Assembly: GCF_027409185.1 (NCBI RefSeq)
Contig: NC_084466.1
Coordinates: 69,794,501-69,858,500 of the forward strand
Length of the DNA: 64,000 nucleotides
Direction: 5' to 3'
Source of the DNA: Cynocephalus volans
Lineage: Eukaryota; Chordata; Mammalia; Dermoptera; Cynocephalidae
Position 1 is the first letter of the stretch. Each line of letters starts with the position of its first letter. The notes below the pieces were generated by a model. The model did not search any database and had not been told where the DNA came from. It saw nothing but the letters and a program-made list of their open reading frames with translations. Positions 11,986-44,629 of the stretch are shown in pieces. Made by a program: the position numbers and the translations under genes.

Positions 11986-12559
11986 CTTAGAAAGCTAATC
12001 TCTACTTTCTTCCTCTGCTTGATTTACAAACTATCTGTTAAAAAACACCAGATTGGGAGCAAAGACTAAGTTTTCAACCCAGAGGAGAGAAGTGTTTCTT
12101 TCACACAAGCAGTACTCCACCCAACACACATTGTTCTCCTGTTCCAAGCACTACACGGGGAGCCTATATGACAAGTTTCCTTTAATCGCACACATGTGCA
12201 CGCACACACACACACATACAGTGAGGGTCAGAGGATCATGATAACGTGAAGGATAATCTTCAGTAACTTCTGCTTTTGTGTATCATAAGTGAAGTCAAAA
12301 CGAATATTGTTCTCAGAGTAATTGAGATTTATTATTTTAAAATCCACCACCCCTGCTCACAACCAGCTTCACCTAAGCTTGGGGAACAATGTGAAGGAAG
12401 GTCACCTTTTCATTATAAACACTGGTTAGTCCTGTGTCCACAGGGAATTATTTTCTCTTAGGTACTGGGTACTGCTTTATTCTAAGTATCTTCATGGCCA
12501 CCACATCTTAGAGGCTGTGACTGTCCTTGAAACGAGTTCTATTTTGGATTACTGAAATT
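11986..12559. other. short unique stretch with a (CA)n microsatellite
   Basis: Lies between the 2.3 kb L1 and the SLC25A15 3'UTR region. It contains a short (CA)n tract at about 12202-12216; nothing else is supported. Part of it may be distal 3'UTR if the 12476 poly(A) signal is used. Confidence 0.35.
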
Positions 12560-12581
12560 ATCCTATTTGAATGACTTTCCT

Positions 12582-12587
12582 TTTATT
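12582..12587 (-). terminator. candidate polyadenylation signal for SLC25A15
   Basis: AATAAA on the minus strand, about 3.4 kb after the stop codon and close to where unique sequence gives way to repeats. A second AATAAA at 12476-12481 is an equal alternative. Chosen only by position; there is no transcript evidence. Confidence 0.25.
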
Positions 12588-15079
12588 GGCAAAGCTCTCA
12601 ACAATCCATACCAAGTTGAATTCATCAGGAAATGAAAGGTAGCAACTAATAAAATAGGTTTTAACACAGTATACTCATTCCTGAAAAACCTTGCACTCTG
12701 CAAAAAGCACACACACAAAAACAGTTCATGAAAATAAAAAAGGGTTTGGGGCAGACCACTCCAACTAAGCCTCTTTGTAACCAGCACACTAACAACTTGG
12801 ACTACCAGGTCAGCAGGGCAGAATGCCTGGAGGTTGCCACAGTAGCTTTTAAAGTGCAAATAGAACAATAGTTTAGAGAAGGGCTGTGGATGCCAATGTG
12901 GAACAGACAGGAGCAGAGCTCTGAGCCACGGGGGCATGGAAGGCCAGCAGCCTGCCAAAAGCCCCACAAAGCTGGTGGGTGGCAGGTTTTTGTTGTTTTT
13001 TTAAATATCCCCAAAAGGGTTCCAACTGCCAGTGCAGCAGCCCAACTAAAGGGCTTTATATTCCTCCTAATCTGGCTCCTCTTGGAAGAAAAGATCATAG
13101 AACACGCTTTCAGTTCCTTCCATGTTATTGCTAATATTATTCCCTGTAATTCGTGTTACAGAAATGTGTTGTGGCAGAACAGTTTATACTATTTCATTTA
13201 AAATTCACGTAGGAAAAAAAAAATCCACATAGCGATAACCCAGAGGGAAGATTATGGGGCAGGTTTAGGTGAATGGGGAAAAGAAATACTTAGCTGGCTC
13301 AGTGATGAGTAAGACCTGTCTTTTTCGATACTGGCAATAAGGAGGGAAGGAAGCCCTAATTTTTATTTTAAGAATCTTGCTTTTTGAAATAAGGTAGTTA
13401 CAGTTGAGGTTTCTCATCCTCAACAACCCTCCAAGACCCATCACAATTTCTGGCAATTATGAGTTGCCACACTATTCTGCTTTTGCTCACATAAAGAAAA
13501 TGTATTTAAGTCCCTTGGGGTATTGCTTGCTTTGAACAACTTGAGAAACTTACATCATAACATATCAAAATTATATTCGTTTTCTTAAAGAGAATTACCC
13601 CAAACTTAATAGCAAGCAATTTAATTATTTTAAAAAATGGACAAAGGGAGTTTGAGAGAGAAACTAATTCATAACTGCAGTGTGTACAAACAACACGTTT
13701 TTGTCAGCTTACCTACAGTGAAATTATTTTACATTAAGAATCTTGCTGATTAAAAACAATATGTGTTGTAATAAAACCACCACCTTGAAATATTACTATA
13801 CATAACACTCATGACAGTTGGTTCTTAGTGTGGATATAAAGCAATTAAAACTCATCACAGACTCAAATATTAGGTAAATAATTTAATGATGACAGAACAC
13901 TCAAACTTCTTTAAATAATATTTCAAGCTACTATATTTTTGTCTGCAGTACACATCTGAAACAGTACAAATTTTACCCAAATATTGAACCATGAATTAAA
14001 ATAGAATAAAAAAAAATTCTCCTGATTTAGGTTTCCATTCTTCATTCCCACTTGCCTCAGACTATATGTATTGAAGATATTTAGTTAAATCTTTAATCGA
14101 TGACCTGTGCGAAGACCTACTGCCAACAAGGCTAACTTTACCTAGCTCTGGGCTCCGGGCAGGGAAAACGTGGACTCCGAAGTGGTTCCCTTCCTGCGGA
14201 AGCCAGTCCGACTTTGTATTATGCTTCAATCCAGGTCTGTTCAGATAAGGAACCACTCAGTAGCTCCTGACTATTTAAGTATGGAGAGAACAGTAAAGAG
14301 AAAAATAGTTTTCTAGTAAAAAGCAAATGGAATGGATCACATTGGGCATGACAAGCATCCCCTGCCCAAATGTCCATGGCAACACATCCTTCCTCCCCGT
14401 GTCATCCTCATTTCCCTGACCCCCTTGCTTTAAAATTGTCAGCCTGCTTGCTGTCAGCTTTGTAGGCTGCTTAAGAACACTTTTTATGAGAGAGACGCTG
14501 CTGCTCTTGGAGCAGCACGGAATGATGAGGCTTACTTTAGTGGTGACAAGAATGACCCTCTTACACCATATGGCCAAAGAACAGCTGCCCATCCCCAAGT
14601 CTGCAGGAATCAGATGAGCTGTGGGTTGGCTTTTTTTGTTGGTATGTATGTACATATAGCACAGTTTAATAAAATTGCTTTTCTTATTTCCATTGCTTTA
14701 TAAAGCCACACCCCATATACAGTCATCATTAAAATTCACTGACTGCCAGTACCAAATGTAGAAGGCTTCTATAAAAGCCATGGCAAGAATTTATAGATCC
14801 CAGGGTAAATTTCAGGATAGTTCAGCCTCCAATCACTGTGGAGTATGAGCACTGAGTTCTTTCTAGCTCCATCGGAGAGGAGAGGACTTCAGCCATAGTA
14901 CTGTCACCTGATCACGAAACAGGAAACAAAGTCTTCTTTTGGCTTTGGCACTCTGTGCCTTAGAAGGGCTTCTGATTGGTAGAGGCAGAGAGGACAGCAA
15001 GTGGTCCAAAGTGGACAGATAGCCCCAGATGGGTGTGAACAGAACACCCTGGTTCCTACCCAGGCCAAAACCCAAAGAT

Positions 15080-15177
15080 GGAACTTAAGAGGTGTTCCAC
15101 TGTGGAACATCCAGCCATGGGGGGATTCATCAAAGCACAGCAGTACTGCCCATCCCCTCAGTCCCTTCCTCAATCTA
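15080..15177 (-). ncRNA. MIR621: segment homologous to the human MIR621 hairpin (probably not a functional miR-621)
   Basis: Read on the minus strand from 15177, the sequence starts TAGATTGAGGAAGGGACTGA and continues with a close match to the 5' half of the human mir-621 precursor as I remember it, which maps to the SLC25A15 3' end. The 3' arm, where the human mature miR-621 begins GGCUAGCAACAG, is not matched: after GGCT the window reads GGATGTTCC. The locus is therefore orthologous, but the mature sequence is absent. The comparison is from memory. Confidence 0.45.
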
Positions 15178-15990
15178 AAGTTCAGCAGAGAGGAAGCTCT
15201 TTGGGAGAGAGGAAGGGAATTTGGTGAAGGCTATGTTCCAAAGGCCTGATCCTCTAGGCCACATCTAGCAATATCACCTAGTCAGAGTGCAGAATATGAT
15301 CCCACCTAGAAAATGAATGGCACTATTTTAAGAGTAGAGCATCTTGGAGAAATCCAGATTGCCTACTCTGCAACATTAACTCAAGAATGTAGAAGCCCCA
15401 CCAGTATGCAGGCATGTTCTCTTAAAAATCTAGATTAATATTTTACTTTTCAAGCACCAAATGAAAACTTTTTAAAAACTTCAACCACTTAATACAGTAC
15501 ACATGTTAAGCAGACTTTAAGAGACCCTGCATCTACAATGGCTTAAGCAATTATTTATAACAATCTTCATGAAAATGGCCATCCGTGGGTTTTTCTGCTA
15601 ACACTCGAGATTAAAGATGGAACCAAATTGTGTTGGCTCCTCAACACATGACATCCAAACTGCAAGTACACGTATAGGTTTATGCAAAAGCCCTGAGAGA
15701 ACTACATTCAGCCTTTCAAATTGAGTTCATCAGGCCACCAGCCACCCTGTATATTCTACCAAGGGCAAGAGCAGCAACTTTTCTATTTCAGCACAATTAT
15801 GGGCAGAAATTATATGGTGTAAATTAGAGGTCCTTCCATATAGCTTAATATTTAGGGTAGAAGAAGGGAAGACAAAAACAAAATTCCCAAGAAATCTAAG
15901 TAATTCCATGTTGGTCTTGTACTCCGTGAAACCCTGAGATGAACTGGAGTCCTCGACACCTGTGCTTGCCTCCAGGCCCACCAGGATGTT

Positions 15991-37112
<21,122 letters not shown>

Positions 37113-37150
37113 GTTGTTGCCGGTCTCCGTGGAAGGCAACTCTGTGGAGC

Positions 37151-37168
37151 TTATGACAGGCACTGCAT
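37151..37168 (-). CDS. upstream ORF (5 codons) in the SLC25A15 5'UTR
   Basis: Minus-strand ATG CAG TGC CTG TCA TAA lies entirely inside the inferred exon 2 5'UTR. It ends 38 nt before the ORC1 start codon. Such short uORFs can lower translation of the main frame. Whether it is used depends on the exon 2 acceptor being where inferred, and on transcript data not available here. Confidence 0.45.
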   Translation of the reverse strand: MQCLS

Positions 37169-37172
37169 GTCC

Positions 37173-39800
37173 CTGGGAGGAGGCAAAAGTTGACCATTAG
37201 TCCAGCCTCTGCAGCCTACCGCTCTCTAGGACTGCTGCCAAGTTACTGAACCCGAACCTCTGGGAGTCAGGAAATGGGCCCTACAGTGCTCCAAAGGAAG
37301 GGGGTGCAAGGTACCAACGCAGCTTAGTGATCAACTGCCCTATAAAAAGCTCAGGGATCAACAACTTTCCCTGAGTATCAATGCTACAGTCATTGGCAGC
37401 ACTTCAACAAACCTTAAAAATGAACATCAAATAATCCAGCCAACCAGACAATCCAAACCACATCAGACTATCAGTCCACTAGGCTCAGCTCTAAATTCAG
37501 ACAGCAGCCTGTGCTGGGTGCCTAAGAGGAGGTCACAAGACAGTAAGTCTGGAAGGAGCATGCAGGCAGCAAAGATCAGGAGATCCACAAAGTCACATGC
37601 CTGGGTGTGAATGCCTGCTCCACTGGCAAGGTGGCCCCTTGGGCCTCTACAGCTGGGGTCCACATGTGTACAAGGTGAATTATAAAGATATTATAATACA
37701 AAGACAATCACAAATAGCCACATTGGACTGATGTGATGATGAACTGTGAACATGTATCGCTCCTTCTTTGAACAAGGCCTAGTACAGAGCACCACAGCCC
37801 GCCCTAGCACTTCAAACCCTAAAGGTGCACATGAATCATCTGGGGGGCTTGTTAAAAATGCAGATTCTGATTCAATAGGCCTCAGGTAGAACCAGAGAAT
37901 CTGCCACCTTGACAGGCTCCCAAGAGGGGGCTGATAATGCCTGTCCTGCAGAACAACTTTGAAATGCATCACCTGAGCCACTGTGTCCCAGATTTGCTTG
38001 ATAAGGATCACTTGGGGGCTTGTTAAATATTCAAAATGACCAGGCCTCTCCCGGAAATCCTGCTTCAGAAAGTTGTGATTGGAGCCTAGGAAGTTTGGGA
38101 AAACTAAGAGTCTATTCCTCTATCTTCTTTAGACAAAAATTAACTATTGCTGAGGCAAGAATTTAATAAGTATTGAGTAGAAAAAGGTTATTTTAGTCTC
38201 CTATTTTAATGAGCCACCAATTCAGCAACCAATTCTGTGCGGTTTGCAAACTATGTAAGTAACTTATTCGTGAATAACAAAACAATCGTCATTCCTCATC
38301 ACAGTGGGAAGCAGTTTCTTCCTAGTCAGGCCACCTTTTTGGAAAAGGGGGTTGGCACGCTAGCTTGGAAATGAATGCCAAGGTCCTTTCTACCACTGTC
38401 ATCCTAAATGTCAGCAGAAAATGTTAGCCACCAAGAAATTTTTCTTACCAGTTGAAGCATTTTGCCCATGACCAGACTCCAAGAATCTTCCTTTCTTTAC
38501 AAAAAATTTTAAAACCAGCAACAACAAAAGCACAGTACTTAGAAGTCGAAGACAATGATTTTGTTACTGATGGGTCTGGAGAGACAGTACCCTTTACTAG
38601 GTTGGTAAGGTGGTGGTCATCTGTTATTTTCCTGGAAAAGGATATCAGCATCCTAATCCAATCTCCTTTTCCAGAAGGAAAACTGCGACCAGAGGAAGAC
38701 AAGGTCTTCTCCAAGGTTACAAGTCAGTGACAAAGAAGTGACAGTCTTGTCTTCAGGTCTGTGCCCACAAACCAATTCTTAACTCCAGAGTATTCCAACC
38801 TGGCCCCAAAGTAAAAACACTCAAATCTGCCTTTTCGAAAAAAAAAGCAACTGGGGAGACACACACAGACTGGGCAAAGCCAATGTGGCCTCAGATAAAC
38901 CTCAATGCGTTCGTTTCTTTTGGTGTAAACAACTTAACTTGGAAGGAAACAAAGTCACATCAGGTTGTACTGTATCTGTTGATGTGAATTAAAGGTGAAC
39001 CAAACTTGAACACGTTAAATACTACAAATAACTAGTTGTAAAATTACTAGGATAAAAACCAGTGATGGGTTCTAACCGATTAACCCAGAGGTGTGGGCAA
39101 TTAACTCGGATTACGCGAAGCGATGGTTTGGAGAAGGCAAAACTGGTCAGCATGAACGAGAATTGATGTATGAGTTTGCTGTACCACTTGGAACAGGACA
39201 ACTGAATTCTTTCAGCGCACCTTGGTTCCTCTTCCAAAACTACACGTGGTGAGACCTAGCAGAGACAGAAACAACAGCTCCGACTACACGTCTTTCTTGT
39301 TCCTTGGGGAAATTAATTGCTTGGATAGGACAATCAGACGAGGCCGCATTTTCCACCAGGGAACAGGAGCTGCCACGGGAAGATCCCAGCTGCGGGCTGA
39401 AGCTGGAGCGGCAGGACCCCGGCCCGTCCCCAGAGCCGGACATAGGGCGCGGGCCGCCACCCAGCTTCGCCGCCGAGGAGCTGGCCCAGCCGCGTCTCCA
39501 GGGGCCTCGCAAGGAACCGGGTAGGGAGCCGACTTGGGACTTTCCCAGCGGCCCCGGCCGTCCACTCTCGGGCCTCCCCTTCATAGCGCCCTCGCGCTCG
39601 GGCCGGGCGCCGCCGAGCCCCGAGCCCAGGTGACCCGCCAGGGTGAAAGGCAGGCGCCGCGGGCAGAGGCCGGCCCGGGGCAGCGCGCGGGTCCCGCCGC
39701 ACGTGCGCGCCCGCGCCGGCCGCGGGGGAAGGTCACCCCGCCCCGGCGCCGAGGCCCGCCCCGCGCCCCGCTCCCTCCTCCCGGGCCGGGCTGCGCTCAC
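37173..39800 (-). other. SLC25A15 intron 1 (inferred)
   Basis: Lies between the inferred exon 1 donor and exon 2 acceptor. Contains a MER5-like hAT repeat region (37795-38105) and the downstream half of the CpG island. No gene is supported inside. Confidence 0.5.
37795..38105. mobile_element. MER5-like hAT-Charlie fragments (two units)
   Basis: Two related stretches carry the MER5A blocks: CATGAATCATCTGGGGGGCT with GCTTGTTAAAAATGCAGATT, and GATCACTTGGGGGCTTGTTA with ATTCAAAATGACCAGGCCTC. These are ancient non-autonomous hAT elements. Confidence 0.65.
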
Positions 39801-40180
39801 CGCCGCCCCGCGTGGCCACGTCCTGCTCCGGCTCCGCCGCGCGTCTCGGCTCCCCCTCGGCAGCCGCTTAACAGCCGCGGCCGGGCCCCGCCCCCGCGCC
39901 GTCGGCCCGGGTGGCCCCGCTGCGGCTCAGGAGCGCCCCTGCGGCCGGGGCGGGCGGTGCCGGGCCGGGGAAGCTGGAGCCGGGCCGCGCCGCCCGGGGC
40001 CTCCCCCTCCCGGGTCCGAGCCCCCGGAGGCCGGCGCGGGGTGGCCCCCAGGGCGGGGTGCCCGAGGTGGGGAGGACGCCCTGAGGCCTCCGGCTGCCAG
40101 CCTTGCTGCGGGGCGAAGGCCTGCACGTGAAGTAGTAATTGGGTAGGAAAGTGCTGGAATCGGGGGGTGAAGAATAAATC
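39380..40180. promoter_or_regulatory. CpG island, SLC25A15 promoter region
   Basis: Very GC-rich sequence packed with CpG dinucleotides, unlike the AT-rich surroundings, upstream of SLC25A15 exon 2. It contains GC boxes (for example CCCCGCCCC around 39736), an E-box followed by a CpG-rich NRF1-like stretch near 39708, and no obvious TATA box, as expected of a housekeeping-type mitochondrial gene promoter. The long open frames on both strands here are GC-driven artefacts. Confidence 0.85.
39801..40130 (-). other. SLC25A15: probable non-coding exon 1 of SLC25A15 (5' end not defined)
   Basis: A consensus-like donor GGCG|GTGAGCGC reads on the minus strand at 39801/39800, inside the CpG island. 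Known SLC25A15 transcripts have a separate 5'UTR exon. The right-hand limit is a placeholder because no transcription start can be read from sequence alone. Intron 1 would be 37173-39800. Confidence 0.45.
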
Positions 40181-41455
40181 CCCTCACTGCCGGTGAAAAC
40201 TAAGAGAAACGCCATTTCCCGTTTCCCCTCCTCCCGGGAAATCCATCCCCTCCGTTGACATCCCGGGAAGTCCACTGATGAAACCTGTGACTTCAGTCGG
40301 CCTCTCTGGTCTTTTAGTTCTCAGGGAACTAAAGGTTATATCTGTGTTTCTCTGTATTTTATTAAAAGGTTGAAAATATCCGAGAAAGCTGTTGTATCCC
40401 GGCAGTAAAGTGATTTTCCTTAGTCCCTGAGACCGAGAGCTGTCGCCGCCTCAGTCCGTCTCAGGGAACCACCCGCCCTCCGTGTTCCCGGTGCTTTGGT
40501 TCAGCCTTCGAGTATGTATTTTCACTTTCTACACTGTTTTCTTCCATAAACATGGTGTCATTTTCTTTTACAACTTTCAGCCTTGTTTGGATGTGCTGTT
40601 GGATTATTGCCAATGTCACTTAAGAGATTTGGGGCACGGGCCGGGGACTTGGTTAGCGCTTAACGTGGGTGCACAAGCGAACACCCCTTCCTGGCGTAGT
40701 AAGTGCTGTGGAGGGATCGGGTGCCTGGTAAATGGGGCTCTCGTCAGAATCAGCACTTTAGAACTGGAGCTTCTAGAACACAGTCTAATTACAGAAATAA
40801 GCTAGCGAGTTTGGATGAATTGTCCGAAGTGAACTGGTTGGAAGCAGATCCCGGAGCAGAACCTACGGTTACAGCAGCCCAGTGGCTTGCAAGCTTAGGA
40901 CAAGGAGGCGAGAAGGAAGCCAAATTAAGGACAGACCCAGACCTCTGTTACAGATTAGAACGAGCACCGGACTTGCAGCCAAGATGCTTGTGTAAAAGTC
41001 CCTGTTGACCCTTAGTGACTCCTTAACCATTTAAAAACCCCGTCCATGGCAGGACTGCACCATGGCTCCTCTGAACCCCCTTGCTCCAGGAGCCTGCCTC
41101 AAGGATCCACCGATCCATCCTGTGGGTGGCACCCTCTCTGAGCTGTCAGCCCCAACCTAATGCTTGTCATGTCTTCCTTTAGCCCCTTCCTCTCCTATCT
41201 TCTCAAACGTTGTTCCAAACTCTCATCGCTCTCTCCAAGCCTCTGCCATTTCTTCTGTCCCTCACCTCTCCTTGACGACCCTCAGCCTGAATGTATTCTG
41301 TAGAAAGAAACAATCAAGATTTTGCTCAAATTTGTAACCTCTTATCTGCACAGTTACCTTTTTTGCACACACTCTTATCCATTTGTCCTCTTTCTGTCTT
41401 GCTTGCTGTGTCCACCTAGCACAATGGCCAGTACGAATGAGGTTGGTGAAGAAAC
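40181..41455. other. upstream flank of the SLC25A15 CpG island
   Basis: Moderate GC, grading to AT-rich. No exon of a neighbouring gene could be recognised. Frames at 40482-40805 and 40703-41008 lack any known domain. Confidence 0.4.
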
Positions 41456-41575
41456 AGAGACTTAGAGAGGTCAAGTCACTCGTCCAAAGTTATGCAGATG
41501 CTAAGGGAGGGGGTGGGATTCAGCACAGTTCTGTCCAACTCTAAAGGCCATGCTCTTAACCGATACACTGTGCAG
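41456..41575 (-). repeat. MIR SINE fragment
   Basis: GAGACTTAGAGAGGTCAAGT, CACTCGTCCAAAGTTATGCA and ...CCAACTCTAAAGGCCATGCT match antisense MIR. It is cut on the right by a Tigger-type element. Confidence 0.6.
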
Positions 41576-41577
41576 TA

Positions 41578-41906
41578 CAGCCATCCCTCTGTATCCATGG
41601 GGGCTTGGTTCCAGGACACACCTGGATACCAAAATCCATGGATGCTCAGGTCCCTGATTTGAAATGGTGCAGTATTTGCATATAACCTATGCACATCCTC
41701 CTGCATACTTTTAGTCATCTTAGATTACTTATAATACCTGATACAATACACATGCTATGTAAATAGTTGTTATACTGTATTGTGTAGGGATGATGACAAG
41801 AAAAAAGCCTGTGTATGTTCAGCATAGAAGCATTTTCTGAATATTTTCTATCTGTGCTTGGTTGAATCCATGGATGTGTAGCCCACAGATATGGAAGGTC
41901 AACTGT
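41578..41906. mobile_element. Tigger/MER2-group non-autonomous DNA transposon
   Basis: Inverted ends: CAGCCATCCCTCTGTATCCA at the left and ...AGATATGGAAGGTCAACTG at the right, flanked by TA dinucleotides as for pogo/Tigger elements. The interior shows the family blocks GGTTCCAGGACACACCTGGA, AGTATTTGCATATAACCTAT and TATGTAAATAGTTGTTATAC. No transposase is encoded. Confidence 0.75.
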
Positions 41907-42732
41907 ACCATCTACCAGAAGGCTTCCTTTCAAAGGCAAGAGGGCTGCAGGCACTAGAAGTTTTCTCTCCTGGAATAGATCCCCTTCCATAATATTTTAT
42001 AAAAATTCCCTCAGCAGCCTAAAATCCCTCACAATGGTGGCTCATTCTGCTGTCTTTACTTTAGGAATAGAGAATCAAATATATAGATGTTAAAATGCAT
42101 AACATCTCACAGGAGCTCAGAGACCTGAATAAAAAATCACCTGACTAGCACTAAATCAAGAAAGTGTTCGTGCAAACTTTGTTCCAAGGATAATTTCCTA
42201 GGAATCTTATGGCCTCTGGAGAACAGCATTTTAGAGACATAGGTCACTGATCTCAATACAGACAGGTCAACCAGCCAGTATTTCAGACCTGGGTTCAAAA
42301 CATATCAATGGACTGACCTCTTTGCTCCAGGTAGTTGTTTGCTGCTCTTGGGATTGCACAATCCAGGGACTTAGTGCAAATGGCTTCATGATAGGTGGTA
42401 GGTGTGACATAGGTCAGAGGTGAGAGGACAGGCAGATTGGCTACAAGGAAAAGTTAGCCTTTCTAATTCAACACAATTTCACAATACACTGATTAATAAC
42501 TTTAAAAAGAGAAATAACTTCACACAACAAATCCCTGGTTCTGACACCATGTACGTGTGTTTTAACAAAGTGTATTTATTGGAGTTGCAAATAAATCAAG
42601 AACATAAAACATCTCTGATTCAAATATACTTTTCATTAATGAGAAAGAAGGAAAAAATGCTTTTGATTACAGTTTCACCTCCCATGAAATATTCTTGGCT
42701 GCTGATGCAACTTTTATTGTAAACTCCCTCAA
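41907..42732. other. no recognisable feature
   Basis: AT-rich intergenic sequence. The 100-residue frame at 42420-42722 shows no known domain and is not supported as a gene. Confidence 0.35.
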
Positions 42733-42842
42733 GGGCTGGCAGGTTTGCTCAGTTGGTTAGAGCATGGTGTTATAACACCATGGTAAGGGGTTGAGATCCG
42801 TGTACCAGCCAGCCACCCCAAACAAGCAAACACACAAAAATA
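42733..42842 (+). mobile_element. tRNA-Ile-derived SINE
   Basis: Reads GGGCTGGCAGGTTTGCTCAG, TTGGTTAGAGCATGGTGTTA, TAACACCATGGTAAGGGGTT and GAGATCCGTGTACCAGCCAG, with an A-rich tail. The flanks CTCCCTCAA (42724-42732) and CTCCTTCAA (about 42844-42852) look like a 9-bp duplication with one mismatch. Confidence 0.75.
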
Positions 42843-42852
42843 CCTCCTTCAA

Positions 42853-43633
42853 ATCTTTTTTGGAATCAGGTACAATTTATATTTAATAAATTTATATTTA
42901 ATAAATAAACATAGGTTTCGATTTCTGTATTTCTGTCAATCTCTGTGGAATAAGGGAGGTGATTTGTATCCACTAAGTAGTTTAGAGCAGTGTTTTAAGG
43001 GAGGACAATTTCTTTTGTCTTTTCCTTGACAATTTTTTAATGGAACAGACAAAGAAAGAAAGAAAGAAAGCCAGCCAGCCAGCTGAGGTGCATATTTCGT
43101 GAGACTTAGATTTGAATTTGTAAAATATTTTTTTTTAAAGGCAAAATTTACAATAGCAAACGATTATGGAAAATGCCCATAAATGGTTAAAATGTAATGG
43201 GTCATCAATAAGCGGAAATACTATGCCATAATTAAAAAAATTATTTTTCTCACATCCACATGCTTTAGGACAAATTGCTGCAAGAAACAGAATGCCCAAC
43301 TAACAGTATACCTATTTGGCATGTAAAAAGAAATTTAGAAGCAGGAGTTTCCTGGGTCGGGTGAGTAACAGCTCAGCAGCATCTGGGTCAGCTTCTCTGC
43401 GATTCTCTTGGCTTTTGCTTCACGATCACAAGAGGCGGCCGCAGCTGTGCCTCTCACACCCTCACGGGCAAGAGGGAAGCGTCTCACATGTCTCCTGTGC
43501 ATCAGAGGAAAAATCCCTCCCAGAAGCCATCTGTCAGGCTGCCCCCGTGTTCCCTTGGTGCAGAACTGGGTCTCATGTTCCTCCCCAAAATAAACATTAG
43601 GAGGAGAATGGAGTTAGCATGATTGGTTTAGAA
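42853..43633. other. intergenic, tetranucleotide run and possible old repeat
   Basis: Contains (AAAG)n followed by (CCAG)n at about 43053-43083. The stretch 43250-43600 has the look of an old dispersed repeat that I cannot name. Frames at 43316-43600 are not supported as genes. Confidence 0.35.
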
Positions 43634-43955
43634 CAGGGTCAGCAAACTTCTGAAAAGGATCAGCTCTTATATTTTAGGCTTTGTAGGGTATGTGGTCTCT
43701 CTCGCATCCATGTGGCTCTGCTGCTGTAGAACCAAAGCAGCCATAGACACTGTAAACGAGTAAGTTCATGTGGCCGTGTTCCAATATTACTACCTATGGA
43801 CACTGAAATTTGAATTTTATAGACCTTTTACCTCTCACAAAACACTATTCTTTTTTTATTTTTTCAAGTGATTAAAACTGTAGAAAAGTATTTTGTATGG
43901 CTTGAGGCCACACAAAAACAGGCGGTGGGCTGGATTTGGCTAGCAGGCTTCCTAT
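43634..43955 (+). mobile_element. hAT-Charlie (MER1-type) non-autonomous element
   Basis: Starts CAGGGTCAGCAAACTTCTGA, then ATATTTTAGGCTTTGTAGGG and AAAGCAGCCATAGACACTGT, and ends with AAAACAGGCGGTGGGCTGGA followed by TTTGGCTAGCAGGC. These are the conserved blocks of a common MER1-type family. An extra AT-rich stretch lies in the middle. Confidence 0.7.
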
Positions 43956-44629
43956 CAATGAGAAACTTTCCTTTAGCACCAGTCATGTGCTGGACACTGT
44001 GTCAAACCAAATGAAGTGCTGGAAAATACGAAAGTGAAAGAGACAACAGCCAGCCTCAAAGAAATCTCAGTCTAAGTAGAAGAGGAAGAAACAAGTAATT
44101 ATAATTCAGGGGGGCATGCAGCAAGAGGGATGTGGGTAGGGTGGCATCGGAGAATGGTGTGAATAAAGGATGGAAAAGAGGGTCTCCAGGGAGGCCCACA
44201 GGAGACCTCTAGCCAGGGTGGATTTTGCAAAACAAGTGGCTCTTGTTGACAGGATGAACACTGGTTGGTATATCACTCAGGGCTCTGAGCTGCAAAAATC
44301 AGAAGCTAACTCTGCCTGATGGAGCACAAAAGTGATTGGTTTAAAGGACCCTGGGTGACTCTTATGATGGCTGGATGTGGAGGTGGGGCACCCTGAACAA
44401 CTTCCTGAAACAAAACCCTAAGCCCACTGCAGAAGTGGCTGCATGGAAACCATTACCGCAGCCCCTCCAGGGCTACGGATGTGATGGTTTGTGCCGCTGC
44501 CTCCTTTTGTGCCAGAGCCTCAGCCTCATAGCTGCTGCTTGATAAACCAGATATGTGCTCTGACCGAGGTCAGCTAAATTCCTAATAGCCCTGGGGAATC
44601 TGGAATGGAGCAACACCATGTTCACACAT

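Larger units (their letters stand above)
12560..15990 (-). other. SLC25A15: SLC25A15 3'UTR region (3' limit uncertain)
   Basis: Sequence to the left of the stop codon, down to about 12.2 kb, is free of recognisable young repeats, unlike the flanks. This fits a conserved long 3'UTR, and human SLC25A15 also has a multi-kilobase 3'UTR. Minus-strand AATAAA hexamers occur at 12582-12587 and 12476-12481, and ATTAAA variants occur further right, so the cleavage site cannot be fixed. A segment resembling the human MIR621 hairpin lies inside. Confidence 0.55.

Noticed and set aside
39240..40275. Several long open frames (up to 198 residues) on both strands of the CpG island
   Set aside because: Pro/Arg/Gly/Ala-rich, mutually overlapping in many frames, with no domain; expected from the rarity of stop codons in very GC-rich DNA.
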